A stretch of 64,000 nucleotides of DNA, taken from Candidatus Gastranaerophilales bacterium. Its GTDB lineage: Bacteria > Cyanobacteriota > Vampirovibrionia > Gastranaerophilales > Gastranaerophilaceae. Of the stretch, positions 1-8,237 are shown piece by piece. A program made the position numbers and the translations under genes. The stretch's first letter is position 1. The number at the start of each line of letters is the position of its first letter. The notes under the pieces were generated by a model that worked only from the letters and a program-made list of their open reading frames with translations, was not told where the DNA came from and did no database searches. The stretch spans positions 1-64,000 of the forward strand of contig CANRMD010000003.1 in the NCBI GenBank assembly GCA_947631645.1. Direction: 5' to 3'.

Positions 1-204
1 CTTTATAAAATAAGCACCTTTTTATTTAAAACATATTATTAATTACAAAAAAGCGAAATTAATAGACACTAAAAATATGCCTGACACTGTCTTGAAATTT
101 CCTTCCTTCGGGCAAGTGCTTCACTTCGCTATTGCTTGTCGTTCAGCTTGCCCTTATATATTCGAACTCGCTCACTTCGTTCGGCTCCGTTCTACGGAAA
201 TTTC
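1..204. other. Gene-free left edge with hairpin-rich DNA
   Basis: No coding region can be supported here. The first 75 bases are AT-rich. From about 98 the sequence becomes clearly more GC-rich than its surroundings and is full of inverted repeats, for example GGGCAAG at 110-116 against CTTGCCC at 147-153. It looks like a non-coding repeat island downstream of the tRNA-Arg gene that is transcribed toward it. Confidence 0.5.
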
Positions 205-293
205 GCTCGAACGTTAGAAGGCTCCGCCTTGCGTTCTCATCGCACCAATTACAAATTATAAAATAATAAACAAAAAATACGCCTGGCGCGATT
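205..293. repeat. Direct repeat copy A, includes a 16-nt copy of the tRNA-Arg 3' end
   Basis: This 89-bp stretch is almost identical to 371-461: the same GC-rich start (GCTCGAAC, AAGGCTCCGCC), the same AT-rich middle, and the same end. Bases 278-293 repeat the last 16 bases of the tRNA-Arg(TCT) gene at 446-461, after which the sequences diverge. It differs from copy B by a few substitutions and a 2-base deletion. Confidence 0.85.
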
Positions 294-308
294 GTCTTGT
301 TCGTTCGC

Positions 309-360
309 ATTTAACGGCATTACGTGTCGAATGCTCAACGCATCCGCCACTACAGCCTCA
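309..360. repeat. Diverged single copy of the 79-bp repeat core
   Basis: Bases 309-360 match the core of the tandem repeat found at 3331-3623 (TTAACGGCA..., GTGTCGAA, TCCGCCAC, AGCCT). The short hairpin CGAATGC (328-334) / GCATCCG (340-346) is kept through paired changes relative to CGAAAGC / GCTTCCG in the tandem copies. This identifies a dispersed intergenic repeat family. Confidence 0.7.
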
Positions 361-370
361 GCTCACTCAC

Positions 371-445
371 GCTCGAACTTAAGAAGGCTCCGCCTTGCGT
401 TCTCATCGCACCAATTACAGATTATAAAATAATAAACACAAAAAA

Positions 446-461
<16 letters not shown>
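371..461. repeat. Direct repeat copy B, overlapping the tRNA-Arg 3' end
   Basis: Partner of the repeat at 205-293. Its right end, 446-461, is the 3' end of the tRNA-Arg(TCT) gene itself. The remaining 75 bases are the 3' flank of that tRNA. Confidence 0.85.
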
Positions 462-519
<58 letters not shown>

Positions 520-649
520 TTATATTTTTATTAAATCATATAAATTTTTTATTTCAAGAAAATTTTATTTGTAACAATTGTAAATTTATTTATTATATAC
601 GCAATTTTTACGAAAAAAAATACTTTATATAAATATAATAGGAGATATT

Positions 650-976
650 ATGATTTCATTTGGACAATTAAATGCAAACAGACTGGCTGGCGGAGCAAAT
701 GCATACTCTCCTTTTGGCGGTGTTAATACACAAGCACAAGGAGTAAATGCTCATAAACCTGATGAGAATTCAGTTCAAAATAAAAACTTTTCAGATAAAT
801 TTGTTACAAGCATCTTCGGTCACGGTTCAGACAGTAAAGTTAATGAAAAAAGACCCGGTGTTACAAACCCTATAGATGCAGGTATCAAACCGGATTCTGA
901 TACACTTAATCGTATCGGAAAAATCAATCACGAACTTACTCCAAAAGTTGATGCCGAACACGAATGGTTTGCATAA
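650..976 (+). CDS. Small hypothetical protein, 108 aa
   Basis: The function is not recognised. The start is well supported by an AGGAGA ribosome-binding site seven bases upstream of the ATG. The protein is Gly/Asn-rich at the N-terminus (residues about 13-36, AGGANAYSPFGG), has no membrane segment or signal peptide, and contains a single Trp near its acidic C-terminus. It stands between the tRNA-Arg gene and a small domain protein on the same strand. It resembles other short lineage-restricted proteins in the window only in composition. Confidence 0.75.
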   Translation: MISFGQLNANRLAGGANAYSPFGGVNTQAQGVNAHKPDENSVQNKNFSDKFVTSIFGHGSDSKVNEKRPGVTNPIDAGIKPDSDTLNRIGKINHELTPKVDAEHEWFA

Positions 977-1014
977 TAATTGATTTTAATTGATTTTTTT
1001 CATATAATTATTGT

Positions 1015-1254
1015 ATGAAAAATCTTTATAATCTTAATGATTGGGAAGAATGTTCTTACTTGCGTCTTGGAGAAATTCTTATGGAAGCAGGCAAGATTAA
1101 TCTTGTTCATATTTCTATGGTTTTGGATATTCAAAGATTTCAAAAATTGCCTATTGGCGAAATTCTTCTTTCAATGAAAATTATAACTAAACAAGATTTG
1201 GAACAAGCATTATTAATACAAGATAAAATACAGAAAAGAAGCCCTCATGAATAA
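1015..1254 (+). CDS. MshEN/GspE N-terminal-like domain protein, 79 aa
   Basis: Residues about 17-70 contain two tandem copies of an LGEIL-MEAGKI / IGEILLSMKIITKQDLEQAL pattern, the hallmark of the MshEN domain found at the N-terminus of type II secretion and type IV pilus ATPases and in some c-di-GMP-binding proteins. Here it is the whole protein, with no ATPase attached. The final eight bases overlap the next gene, suggesting coupled translation with the secreted metallophosphoesterase. Nucleotide binding has not been shown and is inferred from the family. No good Shine-Dalgarno sequence precedes the ATG. Confidence 0.7.
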   Translation: MKNLYNLNDWEECSYLRLGEILMEAGKINLVHISMVLDIQRFQKLPIGEILLSMKIITKQDLEQALLIQDKIQKRSPHE

Positions 1255-2074
1255 ATTATTAAAAAATATCTTTTTTGTTTTTCTTGCATTAATATTGATG
1301 CAAAATTTTGTTTCCGCAAAAGAACTTCAATTCGCTCAAGTTAGTGATATTCATTATATTTACGATAAAGAAAATGTTATGGATAAATATTTATATTTTC
1401 TTTCTTTATCTTTAAATAAGAAACACCCTGCTTTTACTGTGTTTTTAGGTGATAACGTTGACCGTTCAAAAGAAGAAAATGTTATCGGATTGATGAAATC
1501 ATTATACACAATTCGCTCTCCATACTATCTTGTATTCGGAGATAACGATGCACACTCATTCAGCGGAATAGGCAAAGAAATCTATCTTGATATAGTTACA
1601 ACTTTTAATAATAGTCAGAAAGAAAACAAAAAATATTATTACTTTAAACCTAACAGTGATTTTATATGCGTTGTACTTGATGATACATCAGATTTCGCAT
1701 ATTCTTCGCATGGTGAAATTCCTGAAGAACAAATTGAATGGCTTGATAAGTTATTGACTAAATACCCTAAAAAATTATTTATAATTTTTCAGCATTGTCC
1801 GTTAATTCCGCCAAGAAATGAATATAAACTTACTTTATTGAACAGCGATAAATATAAAGAAATTATTTCCAAACATAAGAATATAATTTTAATTTCATCA
1901 GGGCACTATCATCAGGAACAAATTACTCAAGACGAAAACGGAGTAAGGCATATATCCGCACCTGCGTTTAAAGATATACCTCACTCCTATCAATTAATAA
2001 AAATTATTTATGATGAAAATACATACGCTTCACCAAAAGATATTGATGTCAGCGTAGAACTCATTAAAGTTTAA
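1247..2074 (+). CDS. Secreted calcineurin-like metallophosphoesterase
   Basis: This is a 275-aa protein with a signal peptide (residues 1-24, hydrophobic run then VSAKE). The metal-binding blocks of calcineurin-like phosphoesterases occur in order: a DIHY motif near residue 34, GDNVDR near 69, GDNDAH near 98, QHCP near 178 and GHYHQ near 216. It is therefore expected to be a bimetallic hydrolase acting outside the cytoplasm, but the substrate cannot be deduced. The start overlaps the upstream MshEN-like gene. It ends just before the convergent XRE regulator. Confidence 0.85.
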   Translation: MNKLLKNIFFVFLALILMQNFVSAKELQFAQVSDIHYIYDKENVMDKYLYFLSLSLNKKHPAFTVFLGDNVDRSKEENVIGLMKSLYTIRSPYYLVFGDNDAHSFSGIGKEIYLDIVTTFNNSQKENKKYYYFKPNSDFICVVLDDTSDFAYSSHGEIPEEQIEWLDKLLTKYPKKLFIIFQHCPLIPPRNEYKLTLLNSDKYKEIISKHKNIILISSGHYHQEQITQDENGVRHISAPAFKDIPHSYQLIKIIYDENTYASPKDIDVSVELIKV

Positions 2075-2649
2075 ATTTTACCGTTTTTATATACATAATC
2101 TCTTGCACAACCAAACATTGCTGCTGCTAAACCTTGATTGTTTTCAAAATTAAATCCCGATGTTTGTAAAAGTTGTCTTAACCTTGATTCCCAAAAATCA
2201 TACATTTCTTCTTTAGTAACATCGAGAACTTGAGCGATTACACTAACTTCTTCCCAATCTAACGGCAAAGGTCTTGCCCCTCTTAAAATATCAACAATTT
2301 CTAACCTCTGTTTTCTTGGGAATGATTTTAAAAATTGAACTGTTGTTAATTTTTTTTCTTTTTGTTTTTCCCTGATGAATTCTGTCGTTTCATCTATTAA
2401 TATAGGATCTTGCGGTATTTTATATTCTGCAAATTCTTCAGGGGCAATATCCATAACTGTTGCTATTCTCTCTAAAGTAGTACTTCGTGTAGAAAAAGGA
2501 ATTGTTTCATCAATTAAATTGTAAACATATGATAACGTAACACCAATCATCTGGGCAAAATCTTTCTTATGCAGATTTGTGTTTTCTAAAAAATTATAAA
2601 GCATTTCAGAGCTTTTCATTTTAACAATAGAATCTTTTTTAGTTGCCAT
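2071..2649 (-). CDS. XRE-family helix-turn-helix regulator, 192 aa
   Basis: The N-terminal third contains a Cro/CI-type helix-turn-helix (residues about 14-62: FLENTNLHKKDFAQMIGVTLSYVYNL), followed by a second, weaker HTH-like segment (about 92-140) and a conserved-looking C-terminal helical part. The ATG at 2649 is preceded by AGGAG at a good distance and is preferred over an upstream in-frame start that would run into the divergent pth gene. The 3' end overlaps the convergent phosphoesterase gene by four bases. The targets are unknown. Confidence 0.75.
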   Translation of the reverse strand: MATKKDSIVKMKSSEMLYNFLENTNLHKKDFAQMIGVTLSYVYNLIDETIPFSTRSTTLERIATVMDIAPEEFAEYKIPQDPILIDETTEFIREKQKEKKLTTVQFLKSFPRKQRLEIVDILRGARPLPLDWEEVSVIAQVLDVTKEEMYDFWESRLRQLLQTSGFNFENNQGLAAAMFGCARDYVYKNGKI

Positions 2650-2751
2650 AATTTTTCTCCTGTTTTTTAATATAATCAGACACACTCTAAACTTTTTAAT
2701 TGGTAAGTTGAATAAAAAAGTGGGATAATTTTGGCAAAGGTATAAAAATAT

Positions 2752-3312
2752 ATGAAGATTGTAATATGTTTGGGAAACCCCGGAAATAAATATTCGAATA
2801 CAAGACATAATACGGGCTTTATGTTTGCCGATAATCTTGCAGATAACCTTGGCATGATTTTTTCTAATGAACCTAAATTTAAATCAGAAATTGCAAAAGG
2901 TACGTATAATAATGAGTCAATTTGGATTATAAAACCTCAAACATATATGAATTTATCAGGTGAAGCACTAAGAGCACTGATTAATTTTTACAAAATAAGC
3001 ATGAAAGATGTATTTCTTGTATACGATGATATATCGTTGGATCTGGGTAAAATAAGACTTAGAAATAAAGGCTCCGACGGCGGTCATAACGGGATAAAAT
3101 CAATTATATTAAACGGCGGAACTCAAGAATTTGACAGACTAAAAATAGGTATCGGCCCGCAGCCTTGTTTTATGAAATCAGAAGATTATGTATTACAAAA
3201 TTTCAGCAGCGAAGAATTAAAATTATTAAATGAAACATTAAAAAAAGCAATTGAAGCATTTAAATATTATTGTTCAAACGGCATTACGAATACACAAAAT
3301 AAATTTAATTAA
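2752..3312 (+). CDS. pth: Peptidyl-tRNA hydrolase
   Basis: Pth releases peptides from peptidyl-tRNA that falls off the ribosome. At 186 aa it has the usual family length. The diagnostic blocks are present: LGNPG with Asn10, NTRHNTGF with the catalytic His19, a KPQTYMNLSG block near residue 63, and VYDDISLDLGKIR with the Asp near 93, followed by GSDGGHNG. It is transcribed divergently from the XRE regulator and is followed by the 79-bp tandem repeats. Confidence 0.96.
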   Translation: MKIVICLGNPGNKYSNTRHNTGFMFADNLADNLGMIFSNEPKFKSEIAKGTYNNESIWIIKPQTYMNLSGEALRALINFYKISMKDVFLVYDDISLDLGKIRLRNKGSDGGHNGIKSIILNGGTQEFDRLKIGIGPQPCFMKSEDYVLQNFSSEELKLLNETLKKAIEAFKYYCSNGITNTQNKFN

Positions 3313-3330
3313 TTTAAACAAAATTTAAAA

Positions 3331-3623
3331 GCAATCCATGTCGAAAGCTTAATGCTTCAGCCACTCAGCCTAACCAAAAATTCGCTTCTTGAATTTTTGG
3401 CATTAAACGGCAATTCGTGTCGAAAGCTCATCACTTCCGTCACTCAGTCTAACCAAAAATTCGCTTCTTGAATTTTTGGCATTAAACGGCAATTCGTGTC
3501 GAAAGCTCATCGCTTCCGCCACTCAGTCTAACCAAAAATTCGCTTCTTGAATTTTTGGCATTAAACGGCAATTCGTGTCGAAAGCTCATCGCTTCCGCCA
3601 CTCAGCCTCTGCCAAAAATTCGC
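3331..3623. repeat. 79-bp tandem repeat, three full copies and one partial
   Basis: Copies begin at 3331, 3410, 3489 and 3568, an exact 79-bp period. Each full copy contains a perfect 10-bp inverted repeat CCAAAAATTC / GAATTTTTGG with a 7-base loop (3374-3400, 3453-3479, 3532-3558) and a second small hairpin CGAAAGC / GCTTCCG (for example 3500-3518). The fourth copy is cut after its first hairpin arm, where the small-RNA terminator begins. Copy 1 is the most diverged. There is no open reading frame that the repeats would maintain. Confidence 0.95.
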
Positions 3624-3777
3624 AAAAAAAGAGGGCTGTTTAGCCCTACTGTCTGGAATTAAGAATAGTTGGAAGTATGAAAAAGATACTTATATATAAC
3701 GAAATAAATGATTGGTATTCAATTCTCCACTCGGGTAAAAAAATTTAATCCTATTGGCTAATATATTTTTAAAAAAT
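3623..3777 (-). ncRNA. Candidate small RNA, possibly 6S-like
   Basis: On the minus strand a good sigma-70 promoter (3785-3812) is followed about 150 bases later by an intrinsic terminator (3624-3647), with no start codon giving a meaningful protein between them. The predicted RNA can close on itself: TTAGCC (3761-3756) with GGCTAA (3645-3640), GGATTAA (3751-3745) with TTAATTCC (3662-3655), and a local hairpin AAGTAT/ATACTT (3691-3673) lies inside. A long closed rod with an open centre is the plan of 6S RNA, but identity is not proven; an orphan regulatory RNA is equally possible. Confidence 0.5.
3624..3647 (-). terminator. Intrinsic terminator of the small-RNA candidate
   Basis: On the minus strand a 6-bp stem AGGGCT/AGCCCT (3647-3632) with a four-base loop is followed, after one C, by seven T residues (3630-3624). 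Confidence 0.75.
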
Positions 3778-3784
3778 TAAGTGC

Positions 3785-3812
3785 TATATATACACTTAAT
3801 TATTTTTGTCAA
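3785..3812 (-). promoter_or_regulatory. Sigma-70 promoter reading toward 3777
   Basis: On the minus strand TTGACA (3812-3807) and TATATA (3790-3785) are separated by 16 bases, with a TG just before the -10 box. No coding sequence follows, only the small-RNA candidate. Confidence 0.65.
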
Positions 3813-3858
3813 TAAAAACAAGTATTTCGGGAATTTAAAAAATTTTTATTTTTACCTA

Positions 3859-3887
3859 TTGACAAAATATTATTTCTAATTCATAAT
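3859..3887 (+). promoter_or_regulatory. Sigma-70 promoter for the 3939 gene
   Basis: TTGACA (3859-3864) and CATAAT (3882-3887) are separated by 17 bases. The start codon of the following gene is about 50 bases downstream, after a GAGAGGA ribosome-binding site. Confidence 0.7.
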
Positions 3888-3938
3888 AAATGTATAAAAT
3901 AAAGTGTAATTAAAACACTTTAAAGAGAGGATAAAAAG

Positions 3939-4199
3939 ATGAAAGTTAATTCAATTAATTCTATAAACTATTTTACTAAGGCTCCGGCTTTTAAACATAC
4001 TGCCGTTCCTTACCCTGAATTTGAAAACTACGTTAATAAACAACAAAATTCAAATCTATTAGATAAATTATCTGAACTTTTCCACCCAACGGTTACTAAG
4101 AATGCTTTAGATATTAAGTCAAAAATCGATGGAGTTTATTCTCATTCACAAAAAGCTTCTATGAGCCCTAAAGCACATTTATTGTCTGTTTTGGCATAA
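3939..4199 (+). CDS. Small hypothetical protein, 86 aa
   Basis: The function is not recognised. It has its own consensus promoter and a strong GAGAGGA ribosome-binding site, so it is probably well expressed. The N-terminus (MKVNSINSINYF, then PAFKHT at residues 17-22) resembles the N-terminal leader of two other proteins here that carry an SFKG motif near residue 20-28. The rest is polar, without membrane segments. It ends six bases before the convergent sugar permease gene. Confidence 0.75.
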   Translation: MKVNSINSINYFTKAPAFKHTAVPYPEFENYVNKQQNSNLLDKLSELFHPTVTKNALDIKSKIDGVYSHSQKASMSPKAHLLSVLA

Positions 4200-4204
4200 A
4201 CGGC

Positions 4205-5089
4205 TTATTCGTTTTGAACCCACTTTGTTCTTAATTTCCATTGTATTATCGTTAATATTAGTATCAAAGTAAAGAGTACATAAGCTATCGCAGAAGCTTT
4301 CCCTATATTAAAAAACTCAAATGCATTCTTATAAAGCCAATAAACAAGTATGTTTGTGGAATTTTCAGGACCTCCTTGCGTCATTAAGTATATTAAATCA
4401 AATACTTGAAATGAGCTTATTGTAGTTATTAATATTACAAAAAATATTGTAGGCGACATTAAAGGCAATGTTATATAAAAAAACGTCTTTATTGGATTTG
4501 CTCCGTCAATTTTTGATGCTTCATAAACCTGATTATTTATTGATGAAAAACCCGATATAAATATAATCATGTTATACCCTACCAGCTTCCATACGGAAAC
4601 AAATATCAATACAGGCATTGCAAGCTTAGGATTATATAACCATGTTAAATTCAATTTAAATAAAATATTTACAAGTCCGATATTAGGGTCAAATATCCAC
4701 TGCCATATTAATGCAATAACAATCATCGGTGTAATAAAAGGAAGAAAATATGCCGTTTTATAAAATTCTTTTGCAAATATTCTGTTATGCAATACAGATG
4801 CAAGAACTAAAGGTAAAATAGTCGCAAATATTGTTGTAACAAGTGCATAATAAACCGTATTTTTTAATATAAACCAAAATTCAACATTCATAAATAAATC
4901 AATATAATTTTCAAACCCGACAAATTTCATTGTTGATATTAAATTCCATTTAAAAAAACTTAAAATAAAAGAAAATAAAGACGGGAGATAAATAAAAAGT
5001 ATACAGCCCAACAATGACGGCAAAATAAATAATATAAACAGCCTATAGTTCTTTGTTATTTTAGATTTATTACAATTATTTGTTTGCAT
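4205..5089 (-). CDS. Sugar ABC transporter permease, MalF/UgpA type
   Basis: This is a 294-aa inner-membrane permease with six predicted hydrophobic segments. The cytoplasmic EAA loop that docks the ATPase is clear (EASKIDGANPIKTFFYITLP, about residues 191-210). It would import a sugar or glycerol-phosphate type solute together with a partner permease, an ATPase and a binding protein. None of these is adjacent; the nearest candidate binding protein is at 14645. The start has only a weak ribosome-binding site. It is an orphan component, common when transporters share an ATPase. Confidence 0.88.
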   Translation of the reverse strand: MQTNNCNKSKITKNYRLFILFILPSLLGCILFIYLPSLFSFILSFFKWNLISTMKFVGFENYIDLFMNVEFWFILKNTVYYALVTTIFATILPLVLASVLHNRIFAKEFYKTAYFLPFITPMIVIALIWQWIFDPNIGLVNILFKLNLTWLYNPKLAMPVLIFVSVWKLVGYNMIIFISGFSSINNQVYEASKIDGANPIKTFFYITLPLMSPTIFFVILITTISSFQVFDLIYLMTQGGPENSTNILVYWLYKNAFEFFNIGKASAIAYVLFTLILILTIIQWKLRTKWVQNE

Positions 5090-5167
5090 TTTTGATTTTA
5101 ATAAAAAACTTATTTATAATGAAAAGTATAATTGTTTTTTTATTTTGTAACAAGGATATAAATAAAT

Positions 5168-6658
5168 ATGACAAAAACCATAGACTTTAGTGCCTTTGGT
5201 AAAAATGACATCAGAGGGATATACGGAGAAGATATAACAGAAGAGCTTTTTTATTACACGGGTAAAGGTTTTGTAAAATATCTTGAAGATAAAACAGGAC
5301 TTAAAGCAAATAATATATGGATTAGCGTAACAAGAGACGCAAGAATTCATTCTGAATCTTTATCGAAAGTATTGATAAAAGGTATAACACATCAAGGAGC
5401 TAACGTAATTAATTTGGATATTGCTCCGACTCCGATAGGTTATTACTCGGAATTTGCAAGTTTCCCCGAATCAATATCAAAAGGAGTTAAAATTTCGGGA
5501 GCCCTTATTGTTACGGCAAGCCATAATCCGCCTGAATATAACGGATTAAAAATGACCTATAACAAATCATCGCTCAATGAAAATGAAATTAAAAAAGTAA
5601 AAGAATACACTATTGAACAAATGAGTAATGATATTACAGCAGTTAAACACGGAGAATCAAGACTTTTTAATATTATTCCTCAATATGTTGACTTTCTTAC
5701 ATCAAGATTTGGAAGAATCGGAGAGGGAATAAAAGTTGTAGCAGATAGTGCAAACGGAACAGCCGGTGTCGTTGCACCTAAATTATATAAAGATTTAGGA
5801 TGCAGCGTTATTGAATTATACTCTGAACCTGACGGAAATTTTCCTAATCACCACCCTAACCCGAGCGATTTTTCAACATTAAAAGATATTAAAGCAAAAG
5901 TAAAAAAAGTTAAAGCAGATATAGGAATTGCTTTTGACGGCGATTCTGACAGACTTGGAGTTATTGACTCCGACGGGAAACCCCTCACGGGAGACAAACT
6001 TCTGTATATATTCGCTCAAGATGTAATTAAAGACTTATCAATCAGAGGTGAAAAACCTGTTATTGTTTCTGAAGTTAAATGTTCTCAAGTTCTTTTTGAT
6101 GAAATTAACGCCCAAGGCGGTGTTGCCGTTATGGCTAAAACAGGTCACGGGTACATTAAATCAAAAATGAAAGAAACTAATGCTATTTTGGCGGGTGAAA
6201 TGTCCGGTCATATGTTCTTTAAAGACAGATACTACGGTTTTGATGATGCTGTTTATGCAGGATGCAGAATTATCGAAATTATCGCTAAAAATAAAAAAAT
6301 TAATCCAAACTTCAAGTTAACCGACTTGCTTGAACCATTCAAAAAGGTTTGTACACTTGATGAAGTAAGACATAAATGTAAAAACGAATTAAAAAAAGAT
6401 GTTTTAAAAATTATTACCGAAAAAATTGAAAAAGATAATACAATTTTTGGAACAAAAATAACTGATATAGTTACCTTAGATGGGTTGAGAATTATATTTC
6501 CTGATGGATTTGCTTTAATCAGACAAAGTAATACGGAACCTGTTTTTACTTTAAGATTTGAAGCTTCGACAGAAGAAAACGCTACCCATTATAAAAATGT
6601 TATGATTTCTTTATTAGATGAGGTTATAAAAAAATTAACCGACAGAGAGGGAAAATGA
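5168..6658 (+). CDS. Phosphomannomutase/phosphoglucomutase
   Basis: This 496-aa protein belongs to the alpha-D-phosphohexomutase superfamily and interconverts hexose 1- and 6-phosphates for glycan and nucleotide-sugar supply. All signature loops are present: TASHNPPEYNG with the phospho-serine near residue 118, the metal loop DGDSDR near 258-263, GEMSGHMFF (sugar-binding) near 346, and the phosphate-binding RQSNTEP near the C-terminus. Which sugar is preferred cannot be told from sequence alone. The stop codon overlaps the sppA start (ATGA), so the two are probably translated together. Confidence 0.92.
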   Translation: MTKTIDFSAFGKNDIRGIYGEDITEELFYYTGKGFVKYLEDKTGLKANNIWISVTRDARIHSESLSKVLIKGITHQGANVINLDIAPTPIGYYSEFASFPESISKGVKISGALIVTASHNPPEYNGLKMTYNKSSLNENEIKKVKEYTIEQMSNDITAVKHGESRLFNIIPQYVDFLTSRFGRIGEGIKVVADSANGTAGVVAPKLYKDLGCSVIELYSEPDGNFPNHHPNPSDFSTLKDIKAKVKKVKADIGIAFDGDSDRLGVIDSDGKPLTGDKLLYIFAQDVIKDLSIRGEKPVIVSEVKCSQVLFDEINAQGGVAVMAKTGHGYIKSKMKETNAILAGEMSGHMFFKDRYYGFDDAVYAGCRIIEIIAKNKKINPNFKLTDLLEPFKKVCTLDEVRHKCKNELKKDVLKIITEKIEKDNTIFGTKITDIVTLDGLRIIFPDGFALIRQSNTEPVFTLRFEASTEENATHYKNVMISLLDEVIKKLTDREGK

Positions 6659-7656
6659 AAGCATCATTAATATCAAAAATAATTTTATGTCTGTGCATTA
6701 TATGTTTAATTTCAGGTTTTTTTACAATAGACAGACATAAAAACTATGAAGAAGAAAACACCAAAACATCAAAAAACATTCTTTCACATACAAATAAAAT
6801 CGCAGTCATTGAGCTTGATGGAGCTATAGCAACAACGGCAGACAGCAATTTCTTTTCAAAAGAAACAAATGCATCAAACATGCTTAAATCGTTAAAAGCA
6901 GCGAAAGATGACAATGAAATAAAAGGAATAATTGTTAAAATAAATTCGCCCGGCGGTACCGTTGCCATGAGCCAAAATATTTATAATCAAATTATAAAAA
7001 TACGTAAAACAAAACCCGTTATCGCGGTACTGGATGATGTTGCAGCAAGCGGAGGTTATTATATCGCTTGTGCGGCAGATAGAATTATCGCACAAGAAGG
7101 TACTTTAACAGGAAGCATTGGGGTTATATTCTCATTCATGGATTATCATGATTTACTTATAAAAAAACTTGCAGTTAATCAGGTAGTTATTAAAAGCGGT
7201 AAATATAAAGACATTGGTTCGGGCTCAAGAGAAATGCTTCCCGAAGAACGAAAACTTATGCAAGACATTATTGATGACTCTTACAATCAATTTCTTGACG
7301 CTATAAGAATGGGAAGAATAAACAGAAATGATTCTTATACAACTGAAAAATCACTTTTAAAAGAAGAAACCCTTGTAAAATATGCTGACGGCAGAGTTTT
7401 TACAGGCAAACAAGCCAAACAACTGGGTTTTGTCGACCAAACCGGTGATATGGATAGTGCTAAAGCCATTGTTGAAAAAATGGTTCAGGAAAAATATAAT
7501 TCTAAATTACCTGTTAAATTAATTCAATATAATAAAAAATATACATTTAACGATTATTTTTCAGGAATGACCGAATATAACAGCGGATTAAAACTCACTG
7601 ACATTTTGCCGTCAAGTTTAATTTTAAGTAGAAAGCCTTTATATTTATGGGAATAA
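6655..7656 (+). CDS. sppA: Signal peptide peptidase SppA (36 kDa type)
   Basis: SppA is a membrane-bound serine protease that degrades cleaved signal peptides. The 333-aa length and one N-terminal membrane segment (residues about 5-24) fit the short, single-domain class. The catalytic Ser lies in AASGGYYIACAAD (about residue 130), and the general-base Lys in KSGKYKDIGS (about 183). The preceding GGTVAMSQNIY segment matches the family. The gene overlaps the mutase upstream and the Yip1-type gene downstream by 10 bases. Confidence 0.93.
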   Translation: MKASLISKIILCLCIICLISGFFTIDRHKNYEEENTKTSKNILSHTNKIAVIELDGAIATTADSNFFSKETNASNMLKSLKAAKDDNEIKGIIVKINSPGGTVAMSQNIYNQIIKIRKTKPVIAVLDDVAASGGYYIACAADRIIAQEGTLTGSIGVIFSFMDYHDLLIKKLAVNQVVIKSGKYKDIGSGSREMLPEERKLMQDIIDDSYNQFLDAIRMGRINRNDSYTTEKSLLKEETLVKYADGRVFTGKQAKQLGFVDQTGDMDSAKAIVEKMVQEKYNSKLPVKLIQYNKKYTFNDYFSGMTEYNSGLKLTDILPSSLILSRKPLYLWE

Positions 7657-8225
7657 CAGTAAACGATTTTTTCGAAAATATATACAGTGTAATTTTTTCG
7701 CCAAAAGCATTTTTTGAACGCGACGATTTAAAAATATCGGTAAGGCTTGCCCTTGGTACAGTTGTTTTTATTGCCATACTGACAAAATTATCTTATGGTA
7801 TTTTAGATAATTCAATTTTAAAAATTACTTTTATATTTTCTCTGATTTGGCATGTTTTAATGACTGTTTTAGTGTGGTTTTTAACGGCATTATTTTTTGA
7901 ATATACAGCAAAAATATTCGGAAAAGACGGGAATTTGAATAAACTTTTATTTTTAACAGCTTTTGCCCCAATTCCTTATATTTTCTTTTCCCCGCTTAAT
8001 TTACTAAAAAATTTAGGAGGAACGGGCTATATTATCTCATCTTTTATTGAATTTTTCTTATACTTATGGATAATAATACTATATGCCTATTCTCTTAGAG
8101 CTACGTACAATTTAACATTATCACGCTCCTTTATGCTGATATTTCTTCCGTTCATCGCTTCATTTTTTGCAATGCACTGGACAGTTTGTTTTATTTCTAA
8201 GTTATGGTATATATTCTCAATATAG
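7647..8225 (+). CDS. Yip1-domain-like membrane protein, 192 aa
   Basis: After a short cytoplasmic lead-in with the pattern FSPKAFFERD (residues about 16-25), which is typical of the start of bacterial Yip1-domain proteins, there are four to five hydrophobic segments covering the rest of the protein. The role of these proteins in bacteria is unknown. The start overlaps the sppA 3' end, and a secreted repeat protein follows 12 bases later, suggesting one envelope-related operon from 5168 to 9167. Confidence 0.75.
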   Translation: MGITVNDFFENIYSVIFSPKAFFERDDLKISVRLALGTVVFIAILTKLSYGILDNSILKITFIFSLIWHVLMTVLVWFLTALFFEYTAKIFGKDGNLNKLLFLTAFAPIPYIFFSPLNLLKNLGGTGYIISSFIEFFLYLWIIILYAYSLRATYNLTLSRSFMLIFLPFIASFFAMHWTVCFISKLWYIFSI

Positions 8226-8237
8226 AAACAAAAAATT

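Noticed and set aside
2650-2808. N-terminal extension of the XRE regulator
   Set aside because: The extra 53 codons overlap the divergent pth start and have no ribosome-binding site; AGGAG precedes the ATG at 2649.
3331-3623. CRISPR array
   Set aside because: The repeat unit is the whole 79-bp period with no unique spacers, and no cas genes are nearby.
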